A DNA stretch of 64,000 nt from Gp6-AA40 sp036407095 (GTDB lineage Bacteria > Acidobacteriota > Vicinamibacteria > Vicinamibacterales > UBA2999). The DNA is taken from positions 6,109-70,108 of the forward strand of contig DASWZV010000079.1 of NCBI GenBank assembly GCA_036407095.1, given 5' to 3'. Positions within the stretch are counted from its first letter, which is position 1, and every line of letters begins with the position of its first letter. The notes beneath the pieces were generated by a model. It was not told the DNA's origin and ran no database searches. It saw only the letters and a program-made list of their open reading frames with translations. Position numbers and translations under genes: made by a program. Positions 41,439 to 49,470 of this stretch are shown here, piece after piece.

Positions 41439-42767
41439 ATGAAGTTCAGGTACACCAAGTACACCGGCGACCTGCTCGACGAGATCGATATCGAGGATCT
41501 CGTGTCGAAGCTCTCCGACCTTCTCCTGTCGAGCGGTTTCAACAACCCATGGGGCACCCCGATGGACGACGACGGGGATCGCACGATGCAGGCGCTGCAC
41601 GATGCGATTCTCGAAGCGCTGTTCAGCGGCGGCCTGCTCTCGGATGAAGCGATGCAGCAGCTGCTCGGTGAACCTGCCGACGGTGATCAGGAACAGGCGC
41701 GTCAGCAGCTGGAGGATCTCGTGCAGCAGATCATCCAGCGCATGATGGAGCAGGGGTTCGTGTCAGCACCGCCGGATCTCGAGCAGGAGCGCGAACACCG
41801 TCGAGGAACCGGCGGCGGGCTCGGCGAGGACGCCGGGCCGGTGCGGTTCGAAGTCACCGACAAGGCGCTCGACTTCCTCGGCTATCGGGCGCTCCGCGAC
41901 CTGCTCGGGTCAATCGGCCGCAGCGACGCCGGCCGTCACGAGACGCGGCATTTCAGCACCGGGGTCGAAACCGCGGCGGCGCCGAAGCCCTACGAGTTCG
42001 GGGATACGCTGAATATCGATCCCAGCAGCACCATTCTCAATGCCGTGCAGCGGATCAGCGCAACCGGGTCGATGGGGTCGGGAGTCGTTTTCGCGCGCAA
42101 GGACGGGGCGAAAGCGACTCCCGGCCCCATCGCCATCGATGTCGACTACCCCGACCTGATGGTTGCGCAAAGCGAGTATCAGAGCTCGTGCGCCACCGTC
42201 ATCATGCTGGACTGCAGTCACAGCATGATCCTCTACGGAGAAGATCGCTTCACACCGGCCAAACGCGTCGCCATGGCGCTGGCGCATCTGATTCGCACGC
42301 AGTACCCGGGTGATTCCCTGCGTGCCGTCCTCTTCCACGATTCGGCCGAAGAGATCCCGCTCAAGCAGTTGGGGCGCGTACGCGTGGGCCCCTACTACAC
42401 CAATACGCGCGAGGGACTTCGTCTGGCGCGCCGCATTCTCGAGCGGCAGAAGAAGGACATGCGCCAGATCGTGATGATCACCGACGGCAAGCCGTCAGCG
42501 CTCACGCGCCCCGACGGGCAGATCTACAAGAACGCGTTCGGCCTCGATCCGTTCATCGTGTCCGAGACGTTCGCCGAAGTGAGCGCGTGCCAGAAGGCGG
42601 GCATCATGATCAACACGTTCATGCTCGCACGCGATCACGACCTGGTCGCCTTCGTCCGGCGCGTCGCGGCAATCTGCCGCGGGAAGGCGTACTTCACGAC
42701 ACCGTACACGCTCGGACAGTACGTGCTCATGGATTACATGGACCGGAAAACGCGAACGATTCACTGA
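41439..42767 (+). CDS. VWA (von Willebrand A) domain protein, MoxR partner
   Basis: 442 residues. The N-terminal half is helical and acidic. The C-terminal VWA domain has an intact metal-ion site: D258, S260, S262 in 'MLDCSHSMILYGEDRF', the Thr in 'YYTNTREGL', and Asp in 'IVMITDGKPSALT'. 'GKAYFTTPYTLGQYVLMDYMDRK' closes it. No signal peptide, so it acts in the cytoplasm with the upstream AAA ATPase, as in chelatase D/I pairs. Substrate unknown. Confidence 0.85.
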   Translation: MKFRYTKYTGDLLDEIDIEDLVSKLSDLLLSSGFNNPWGTPMDDDGDRTMQALHDAILEALFSGGLLSDEAMQQLLGEPADGDQEQARQQLEDLVQQIIQRMMEQGFVSAPPDLEQEREHRRGTGGGLGEDAGPVRFEVTDKALDFLGYRALRDLLGSIGRSDAGRHETRHFSTGVETAAAPKPYEFGDTLNIDPSSTILNAVQRISATGSMGSGVVFARKDGAKATPGPIAIDVDYPDLMVAQSEYQSSCATVIMLDCSHSMILYGEDRFTPAKRVAMALAHLIRTQYPGDSLRAVLFHDSAEEIPLKQLGRVRVGPYYTNTREGLRLARRILERQKKDMRQIVMITDGKPSALTRPDGQIYKNAFGLDPFIVSETFAEVSACQKAGIMINTFMLARDHDLVAFVRRVAAICRGKAYFTTPYTLGQYVLMDYMDRKTRTIH

Positions 42768-42788
42768 TTTCTCTCGCGGACGACTGCC

Positions 42789-43433
42789 ATGCTCTGGATG
42801 CTGCCGCCGACGATTCCGATTTTCCCGCTCCCCAACGCTGTCCTCTTCCCCAACGTCTTTCTGCCACTGCACATCTTCGAGCCGCGCTATCGGGCAATGG
42901 TGCGCGATGCCATGGCCACCGATCACATCATCGGGATGGTACTGCTGCGTCCGGGGTTCGAACGGGACTACGACGGCCGGCCGCCGGTCTACCCGATTGG
43001 ATGCGCCGGCGTGATCACGCATTCAGAAGCGTTACCGGATGGGCGGTTCAACATCATCCTGAAGGGGCTCGAGAAATTCAAGATGACCGGCGAAGACGCG
43101 AGCCGTCCGTACCGGCTCGCGCATGTCGAAGCGTTACCAGACGTCGTCGGTGACAAGGAGCGCGAGGCGATCGCGGGACATCGCCACCGACTCGAATCGC
43201 TCGTCGCGGCAGCGACCGAACACGGCCGTCAGGAACCCAAGCTGCCGGCCTCCGTTCCCGATTACGATCTCGTGAACGCGCTGGCCCAGTATTTCTCGTT
43301 CGAGCCGCTCGAACGACAGGCGCTGCTCGAATGCGACGGCGTGCTGTCCCGGTGTCTTGCCCTCATCGAGCTGCTCGAGATGCGTACGATCGCGTTGCGC
43401 GGTACCTCCTGGACCAGCGGAGCGCTCCACTAA
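42789..43433 (+). CDS. LON substrate-binding domain protein
   Basis: 214 residues. 'IPIFPLPNAVLFPNVFLPLHIFEPRYRAMVRDAM' is the classic start of the Lon N-terminal (PUA-like) domain, with 'IGMVLLRPG' and 'YPIGCAGVI' following. It ends without ATPase or protease domains, so it cannot be Lon itself. Stand-alone proteins of this kind are thought to bind unfolded proteins. Lying 21 bp after the VWA gene, it may provide substrate recognition for the MoxR/VWA pair (inference). Confidence 0.85.
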   Translation: MLWMLPPTIPIFPLPNAVLFPNVFLPLHIFEPRYRAMVRDAMATDHIIGMVLLRPGFERDYDGRPPVYPIGCAGVITHSEALPDGRFNIILKGLEKFKMTGEDASRPYRLAHVEALPDVVGDKEREAIAGHRHRLESLVAAATEHGRQEPKLPASVPDYDLVNALAQYFSFEPLERQALLECDGVLSRCLALIELLEMRTIALRGTSWTSGALH

Positions 43434-43444
43434 GCCTGAAAATA

Positions 43445-43568
43445 GTCGGTGCGATGGCGCTGACGATAGTCGGTGCGATCCTGCTTTCGCATGTCGGTGC
43501 GATCCCGACGCATATCGGTGCGAGCAGGATCGCACCGACCATCGTCCAGGGATCTCGCACCGACACGT
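43445..43568. repeat. 24-bp repeat array 6, inverted halves
   Basis: About four left units (core GTCGGTGCGATCC) and two right units (core GATCGCACCGAC) fill the gap between two convergent genes, 11 and 10 bp from their stops. Spacing is 24 bp for the first two units and then shortens. Confidence 0.85.
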
Positions 43569-43578
43569 ATCACACACG

Positions 43579-46500
43579 CTATTGCACCGGCGCATTCATC
43601 GTCGACTGGATCTCGGCCGCGGATAGAGCCCTGTTGTAGATCCGGATCTCATCGATCGATCCGTTGAAGAACTCGCCGTAGCCGTCTCCGCCGATCTGAA
43701 GCGTGCCACCCGACGTCGTAATCGAGGTGGCCTGCGGCATCGAGGCCACTTGAATTCCGTTGACGTAGAGCTTCACGGTCTTCCCATCGAATGTCGTGGC
43801 GAGATGCGTCCAGACATTGATCGGCAGCGCTGAGGCCGCGTAGGTGTTCTGGTTGCCCGCACCAAACGTACCTCCGCCGACGGGGCTGTTGTTGTCCGAG
43901 CTGGCCATGAGGTAGTAGCGATCGACGTTCTTGTGCATGACCGATCGCCAGCCTCCCTGAGCGGCAGCCGGCATGACCCACGCCTCGAGCGTCATCGCCG
44001 TCGTCAGGTCGAGTGACGCAGAATCCGGCACCGTGACGACCGAGTTGGAGCCGTTGAAGCGCATCGCGTTGCCAAACTTTCCGGCCGACCATGCTGCGGT
44101 GGTGTTTGCAGTGCCGTGGTTCCCCATCCCTGACGAGTCCGCCACCGTAGTTCCTGTGCTGGCGTTGAAGGAATACGCGGCCACGAGCCCGCTCGGAGTC
44201 GGAGTTGGCGTCGGATCCGGGACGGTGCCGCCACTCGTCGGCGACAGTGCGCTCTGAGGAATGGCCTGTGTCGCCTGCCCCGAATACGACCACTGCAGCC
44301 GAATCTCCGACAGGCCTCCCGCCTCGTAGTACTCGAGGCGGATCGGATAGTGCTGCCCCGCCTGCAACGTGATGCCCGCACTCGTGTCGGTCGCCGCGGC
44401 GTGGTTGCTCCAGTTGCCGATCACCTGTTGGCTGTTCACCCACAGCCGCACACCGTCATCGGACACGGTTGTGAACGTATACGTGCCGGTCACCGGGGCG
44501 ATGACATCTCCGGTCCATCGCACCGAGAAGTTATCGGCGGGCAAACCCGATCCCGGTGTCCCGGAACCCCAGTTGAAGTTCACCGTCGGATCGACGCGGG
44601 TCACCAACAATGACCCGAACGCCGTACCGCTGAAGTACTCGCCGCGCAGTCCTGCTCCGCTCGTCGTCGTCGCGTTGACTGTTACTGTCAGATCGTCGCT
44701 GGACGTCAGGGCGCCATCCGACGCGCTCAACCGCAAAACGTACGCGCCCGCGGCCGAGAACGTTGCGCTCGTGTTGAGCGCCGCGGAGTTTCCGAACGTG
44801 ACGGTTCCCGGCCCGCTCACCTTGCTCCACGCTGTAATGAGCGCTGACGGCGTCGGCTGCCCATCGTCAGTTGCGGTGCCAGCCAATGTCACCGATGAGG
44901 GGAGCGTTACCGCCTGGTCCGCGCCGGCGTTCACTGCAGGGGCCGTATTGGAAGGCGGTGGCGTCACGCTGCTGCTGGTCACGGTGATGACGTCGGTCGC
45001 GGTGTTTCCGGCTGCGTCACGCGCGCTCACCGTAATCGTGTTGGCATTTGCCGCGAGCGCAATGCCGCTGATGCTCCAACTCGTTGTGCCGGTCGCGGTG
45101 CCGCTGCCGCCACGGTCATTGACCCAGGTCACCTGCGTGACACCGACGTTATCGCTCGCTGTCCCGCCCAGCGTGAGGGTTGACGCCGTCGTCGTGAACG
45201 TCGTCCCCGATGTTGGACTCGTGATCACGATCGCCGGAGCGGCTGTGTCGGTCCCCGTCGAGGAGCCTACGCCACGGAACGCGACAGACTGCATCACCCA
45301 GCCCATGCCGGTGCTGGATGCGGTGGCCGAATAGCTTCCCACGGCCGAGACGACGCGGTCTTCCAGGATGCTGCCGTTGGGCGTCGTGATCATGCGAGAC
45401 ATGTAACCTGAGCCCGCGCCCGTCGTCACTGTCTGGACGTAGCTGGCTCCCACAAGAAGCACATTGGCTGCGGTCGTCGTTACGGCCCCGCTCGTGAGCG
45501 CCGTTCCGGTGCCGGTTGCGCCGCGGACCCCGTCAACCGGCGTCACAGCGCTGATGCCGCGATATTCGGCGATACGCACATCGGGGAAGCTCACCGCAGT
45601 GTTGAATCTCACGGTGATGGAGTTCGTCGAGCCCGCGGCAATGTTGGCGGCGTAGTAGATCGCCTGTGACTGAACGCCGGCTTGGACAGTTGCCAGCGCC
45701 CGCGTGTAGGCGTTGCCGCGCGCATCGGTCACGCTGACCACCTGTGATGTCGCGTCGTTCCATCCGATCGCCACGACATTCAGGTTGCCGGCCGATTGTG
45801 CGCCAGGAAACGATACCGTTACGGATGACTGCGGCGTCTGAGGAACGGCGTAATTCCCCTGCAAGAACGCGATGGGCGTTGGCGCAGGGCTCGTCGGCAC
45901 ACCCGCTGAGACCGTCCACGTGAATGTCCGCGTTGCGGAGAGCGAGCCATCCGACACACTGGCGGTCACCGAGTAGGTGCCCGCCGTCACCGGCGCACCC
46001 GCGATCAATCCGGTCGACGCCGCCACCGACAGCCCCGCGGGCAGTCCCGTGGCGCTATAGGTCAGAGGGTTGCTGTTGGCATCGCTGCCCACGAGTTGCA
46101 ACGACACCGTCTGGCCAACGACGGTCGACTGATTGCTCACTGCGGCAAGCGTCGGCGCGACATTCACATTCGCATTCACACTTACCGCGATGACGTCGGT
46201 TCCAACGTTCCCGGCCGCATCGCGGGCCGTAACCGTGATGTTATTGGTCCCTGCTGCGAGCGTGACGCCGCCGATACTCCACGTCGTCGTGCCGGTCCCA
46301 ACGCCGTTCCCGCCGCGATCATTCACCCATGTGACCTGAGTCACGCCGACGTTGTCGCTCGCGGTGCCGCTCAGGGACAGTGTCGATGATGTCGTAGTGA
46401 AGGTCGCCGCCGACGTCGGGCCCGTAATGGTGACCAACGGCGAGGTTGAATCTCCCGCCGCCGCAGTGATCGTCCACGTGAACGTCTGGGACGCCTGCAA

Positions 46501-47040
46501 TACTCCGTCAGAGACGGTTGCGGTTACGCTGTATGTCCCGGCGCTGGTCGGCGTACCGGAGATGAATCCGGTTCCCACCATCACAGACAACCCTGGAGGC
46601 ATGCCATTGGCCGTGTAGGTGACAGCCTGGCCATCGGGATCGCTTCCTTGTAGCTGCAGGCTCGTCGGCTGGCCAACCACCGACGACCGGCCGCCGGGAT
46701 TGGCGAGAACCGGAGCGGCGTTGCTGAAGCCGCAAACCTCGTTCGACTTCGGACCTTCGAGATGCCCGGCGACGTACGCGGAAACGGCAAAACAATACCG
46801 TTGTCCCGCAACCGCGCTCGGCCATCCGTAGGACGTGTTCAATCCAACGTCGATGTGCTGGGTGTACGTGCCTGACTGCGTGCCGACGTGCACCATGTAG
46901 CCCTGCAGCGTTGATTCACGATTCGGGTCCCAAGCGAGGTTGATCGTATCGGCGGCGGCGGTTGCTGCCGCGGCGACGGTAATCAGGATCGACCCGAGTG
47001 CAACGAGGAAAGTCCGAGAGCGAGCGTAAGTGTGTTCCAT
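43579..47040 (-). CDS. Large secreted multidomain surface protein (FnIII/Ig-like, PA14, LamG)
   Basis: 1153 residues from ATG 47040. Signal peptide 'FLVALGSILITVAAAATAAAD', a fibronectin-III-like domain ('INLAWDPNRESTLQGYMVHVG', ~30-115), alternating putative-Ig/cadherin-like domains (~120-800) including two nearly identical blocks with 'TASDNVGVTQVTWVNDRGG', a PA14 domain ('LRGEYFSGTAFG...DDGVRLWVNSQQVI', ~805-945), and a C-terminal LamG domain ('TMTLEAWVMPA...VKLYVNGIQVAS...GSIDEIRIYNRALS', ~965-1150). PA14 and LamG domains bind carbohydrates. It is probably an extracellular adhesin or polysaccharide-binding protein; no sorting signal is visible. Confidence 0.88.
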   Translation of the reverse strand: MEHTYARSRTFLVALGSILITVAAAATAAADTINLAWDPNRESTLQGYMVHVGTQSGTYTQHIDVGLNTSYGWPSAVAGQRYCFAVSAYVAGHLEGPKSNEVCGFSNAAPVLANPGGRSSVVGQPTSLQLQGSDPDGQAVTYTANGMPPGLSVMVGTGFISGTPTSAGTYSVTATVSDGVLQASQTFTWTITAAAGDSTSPLVTITGPTSAATFTTTSSTLSLSGTASDNVGVTQVTWVNDRGGNGVGTGTTTWSIGGVTLAAGTNNITVTARDAAGNVGTDVIAVSVNANVNVAPTLAAVSNQSTVVGQTVSLQLVGSDANSNPLTYSATGLPAGLSVAASTGLIAGAPVTAGTYSVTASVSDGSLSATRTFTWTVSAGVPTSPAPTPIAFLQGNYAVPQTPQSSVTVSFPGAQSAGNLNVVAIGWNDATSQVVSVTDARGNAYTRALATVQAGVQSQAIYYAANIAAGSTNSITVRFNTAVSFPDVRIAEYRGISAVTPVDGVRGATGTGTALTSGAVTTTAANVLLVGASYVQTVTTGAGSGYMSRMITTPNGSILEDRVVSAVGSYSATASSTGMGWVMQSVAFRGVGSSTGTDTAAPAIVITSPTSGTTFTTTASTLTLGGTASDNVGVTQVTWVNDRGGSGTATGTTSWSISGIALAANANTITVSARDAAGNTATDVITVTSSSVTPPPSNTAPAVNAGADQAVTLPSSVTLAGTATDDGQPTPSALITAWSKVSGPGTVTFGNSAALNTSATFSAAGAYVLRLSASDGALTSSDDLTVTVNATTTSGAGLRGEYFSGTAFGSLLVTRVDPTVNFNWGSGTPGSGLPADNFSVRWTGDVIAPVTGTYTFTTVSDDGVRLWVNSQQVIGNWSNHAAATDTSAGITLQAGQHYPIRLEYYEAGGLSEIRLQWSYSGQATQAIPQSALSPTSGGTVPDPTPTPTPSGLVAAYSFNASTGTTVADSSGMGNHGTANTTAAWSAGKFGNAMRFNGSNSVVTVPDSASLDLTTAMTLEAWVMPAAAQGGWRSVMHKNVDRYYLMASSDNNSPVGGGTFGAGNQNTYAASALPINVWTHLATTFDGKTVKLYVNGIQVASMPQATSITTSGGTLQIGGDGYGEFFNGSIDEIRIYNRALSAAEIQSTMNAPVQ

Positions 47041-47481
47041 GTCCTGAGGGTCAGCATGCCTTCGCACCTCTCAGAGCGGGGGAACTCCTCAAGAGGACAT
47101 CGGGCGGAACTTGGTTATTGGTTCGCAATGCACGTCGCAACCCCGTTGCGCGACGTGTGCTGCACACCTAGCAAGTCGCCGGCCCAAAAAGACGTGCGCG
47201 CTCGAGCGCGCTCACATCAGTCCACAACTCCTGACGAGTCTTGAATTTGATCGTGAAATGTCAATCGGTGAGAAACCCGATGCAAGGCAACGTCAATCCG
47301 CCTCGTGCGTAACAAAGTTACACCGGTGTGTGTGAGCTCGACATCAACGCGAGAGACACTGAAAACACCAAGCTAGGCTGTCGAAGCTTGATCGCGATCA
47401 AGAAATCGGAAGGTGAACTGATCGTCGCTGAGAGAGACGCTCGACACACCTAGCCCTGCTGTGCCGCTCGAACGCGATCAG
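47041..47481. other. Long intergenic region upstream of the surface-protein gene
   Basis: About 440 bp without a credible gene. It contains a 16-bp perfect palindrome (GCGCGC-TCGA-GCGCGC core, 47200-47217) which in the minus direction is followed closely by CTTTTTG, resembling a terminator for the anti-sigma gene. The decamer CACACCTAGC occurs at 47163 and again at 47445, with a partial inverse copy near 47372. I see no confident riboswitch or promoter. Confidence 0.5.
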
Positions 47482-47991
47482 CTACTCGTCGGAGAGCGCA
47501 ACGTAGATCAGGAACGGCGCGCAGACAACGCAGGCACCCACAAGCAGCATCATGGCGACGCTCGGCTGGAGCATACGCGACACGAACGCACCCGCTTCAC
47601 CGAACGGGACGGTGCTCAGCACGTAGATCGCGAGCGCATCCACGGCCTCCCGGATGAATCCCCACGACAGCCCGAACAACGCGACAACGAGACCGACCGC
47701 GCAGGCGCCGGCAACGCCATGCGACCAGGTGAGTGGCCGAGCTGCGGCATGCACGGCCTCGAGCCGTGCCCGCACTGCGGCGCGCCACCACACCTGCCCC
47801 GCAGCCGGCACCCGGATCTCCCGGCGATCACGTTCATGATCGACCGACAACAGTCGTGTCACCGTCGCGACCTCCGCACACACGTCGCACGATTCGATGT
47901 GTGCCGACAGCTCCTCGCTCAGCTGTCCGCAACCGTGCTGAGCGAAGACGCTCGCGACCACGTCGGCCTCACGCGAACATCTCGCGCTCAT
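47482..47991 (-). CDS. Membrane-anchored anti-sigma factor
   Basis: 169 residues. N-terminal zinc anti-sigma motif 'HIESCDVC' (H-x3-C-x2-C) near residues 31-38 with an additional upstream Cys. Two membrane helices follow ('VAGACAVGLVVALFGLSWGFI' and 'VAMMLLVGACVVCAPFLIYVAL'), so almost nothing is periplasmic. Its ATG overlaps the stop of the sigma gene (ATGA), which fits cotranslation of inhibitor and sigma. Confidence 0.82.
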   Translation of the reverse strand: MSARCSREADVVASVFAQHGCGQLSEELSAHIESCDVCAEVATVTRLLSVDHERDRREIRVPAAGQVWWRAAVRARLEAVHAAARPLTWSHGVAGACAVGLVVALFGLSWGFIREAVDALAIYVLSTVPFGEAGAFVSRMLQPSVAMMLLVGACVVCAPFLIYVALSDE

Positions 47992-48569
47992 GAGCGGTCT
48001 CTCCCCTGCCCCAGCACCGCGAGAAGCCGGCGACGCGCGCGATGAAGCAGCGATTTCAGGCTCGACGTCCTCAGCCCGAGCACGCCGGCGATTTCCTCAT
48101 GTGAGAGTCCCTGCGCGTACGCCAGCCAGAGCATCGAGCGCTCACGCGGTTTCAGCTGGCCCATCGCCCGCGTCAGATCGAGTCGGCGAATCACCCGCTC
48201 GGCGGCGTCGGGCTGATTTGAGCGGACGTCGCCTGACGCGGTGACATCGAGAAGCGTCTGTTCGCGTCGCGGACGGCGGCGATGGTCGTGCACGAGATTC
48301 GTAGCGATGCGATACAGGTAGTTGCGCCGATGATCGTCGCTCTCGAAGACCGCGCGCGTCCGCAGGAAACGGTAGTACGCCTCCTGCAGGAGATCGTCGG
48401 CGAGCCGATCGTCTCCCGTCATCCGCGCGAGATAGATCCAGACTGGACGTGCGGTCTGTTCGTAGAACAAGCGGAACGCATCCTCGGTCATCTGGAACGT
48501 TCGCTCGGCGTCATCGAAGGCCCCGGCGCGTTCCATATCCGTCAACGCAATGCTTCGCAGTTCGCTCAC
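47988..48569 (-). CDS. RNA polymerase ECF sigma factor
   Basis: 193 residues from GTG 48569, which overlaps the stop of the upstream gene (GTGA); ATG 48536 would also give a complete protein. Region 2: 'YEQTARPVWIYLARMTGDDRLADDLLQEAYYRFLR' and 'RRNYLYRIATNLVHDHRRR'. Region 4: 'LKPRERSMLWLAYAQGLSHEEIAGVLGLRTSSLKSLLHRARRRLL'. Flanked by a membrane protein and an anti-sigma factor in an overlapping three-gene unit. The regulon is unknown. Confidence 0.9.
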   Translation of the reverse strand: MSELRSIALTDMERAGAFDDAERTFQMTEDAFRLFYEQTARPVWIYLARMTGDDRLADDLLQEAYYRFLRTRAVFESDDHRRNYLYRIATNLVHDHRRRPRREQTLLDVTASGDVRSNQPDAAERVIRRLDLTRAMGQLKPRERSMLWLAYAQGLSHEEIAGVLGLRTSSLKSLLHRARRRLLAVLGQGRDRS

Positions 48570-49438
48570 GCTTGCTGCTCCACTTTTGGCCGATTGACGA
48601 GCCCCATGCGCGCCGAGATGACGTAGGCCACGATCGCCGATGCCACGAACCCGAACCCCAGCGCGGCGATGAGAACGCCCATGATCCAGAAGGCTTCCGC
48701 AAGTTCGGTGTCGACGCGCGTCTGTACCAGCCAGAACCCGACCCCGAGCGCGCCCAGGACGAGGCCGGCCTGCAGCGACCACAGGATCCGCGACACCGGC
48801 GCGTTCGGCGTGCGCGACTCCACCTCGACGTTGATGGGCGCCGACTCGAGGAAGCGCCGTCCCGCCGCCGACTGGATATACGCCATCAACTCTTCGTTCG
48901 TGCCCAACCGATCGAGCAGCTTCGTATGCACCTCGGTCTGCGTCCTGGTGAGACGGAGCCACCTGCGATGATCGATGCCGGTTCTCACGAGCCAGATGAA
49001 GGCGCCCAGTATCGCGGAACCCAGCATCGTCAGACCAATCCCCGCGAGCATCATCTGCAAGATCTCGAACGATCGATCGAACGGACGCCGCTCGTTGTAC
49101 TCGAAGCGCCCGAGGAAGTAGGACGGGTTGCGGACGATTTCGGGATGCTGCTGCAGGAACGCGACGAGCCCGGGATATGGCGCGAGATAGTCCGCCCGCG
49201 TGAGGAGCGTCGGGTCGGCTCTCAACACCTCAGAGACGGCGGGTGGGTACTGCCGAAGCAGCTCTTGCAGCCGCTCGCGCGTTTCGGGCGCGTTCGGGTT
49301 GTCCTGGTAGACCGGCACTTGAGCCTGAGCGGGGCGCGGCGGTGCCTTCAGGTTGTCGGGAACTTGAGCGAAAGTCGAGCCGGATGCGACAACCACGCAG
49401 GCCGCGGTCAGCAGTGCCCGAGCTGTGATACGCGTCAT
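48566..49438 (-). CDS. Membrane protein of unknown function, coupled to sigma/anti-sigma genes
   Basis: 290 residues. Signal peptide ending near 'STFAQ', a Pro-rich periplasmic segment with 'RERLQELLRQYPPAVSEVLRADPTLLTRADYLAPYPGLVAFLQQHPEI' (~55-105), a helix ('MMLAGIGLTMLGSAILGAFIWLV'), a cytoplasmic-looking middle ('RLTRTQTEVHTKLLDRLGTNEELMAYIQSAAGRRFLESAP'), and two more helices near the end. It overlaps the sigma gene by 4 nt. It may sense or transmit the signal for the sigma system (inference). Confidence 0.65.
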   Translation of the reverse strand: MTRITARALLTAACVVVASGSTFAQVPDNLKAPPRPAQAQVPVYQDNPNAPETRERLQELLRQYPPAVSEVLRADPTLLTRADYLAPYPGLVAFLQQHPEIVRNPSYFLGRFEYNERRPFDRSFEILQMMLAGIGLTMLGSAILGAFIWLVRTGIDHRRWLRLTRTQTEVHTKLLDRLGTNEELMAYIQSAAGRRFLESAPINVEVESRTPNAPVSRILWSLQAGLVLGALGVGFWLVQTRVDTELAEAFWIMGVLIAALGFGFVASAIVAYVISARMGLVNRPKVEQQA

Positions 49439-49470
49439 ACCCCCCTTAATACGGGGCGTACGGAAAAAGG

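Noticed and set aside
47041..47481. Cyclic-di-GMP riboswitch before the LamG/PA14 gene
   Set aside because: Checked by eye on both strands for the GEMM core (GGGCAAACC, GACGCAAAGCC); no adequate match.
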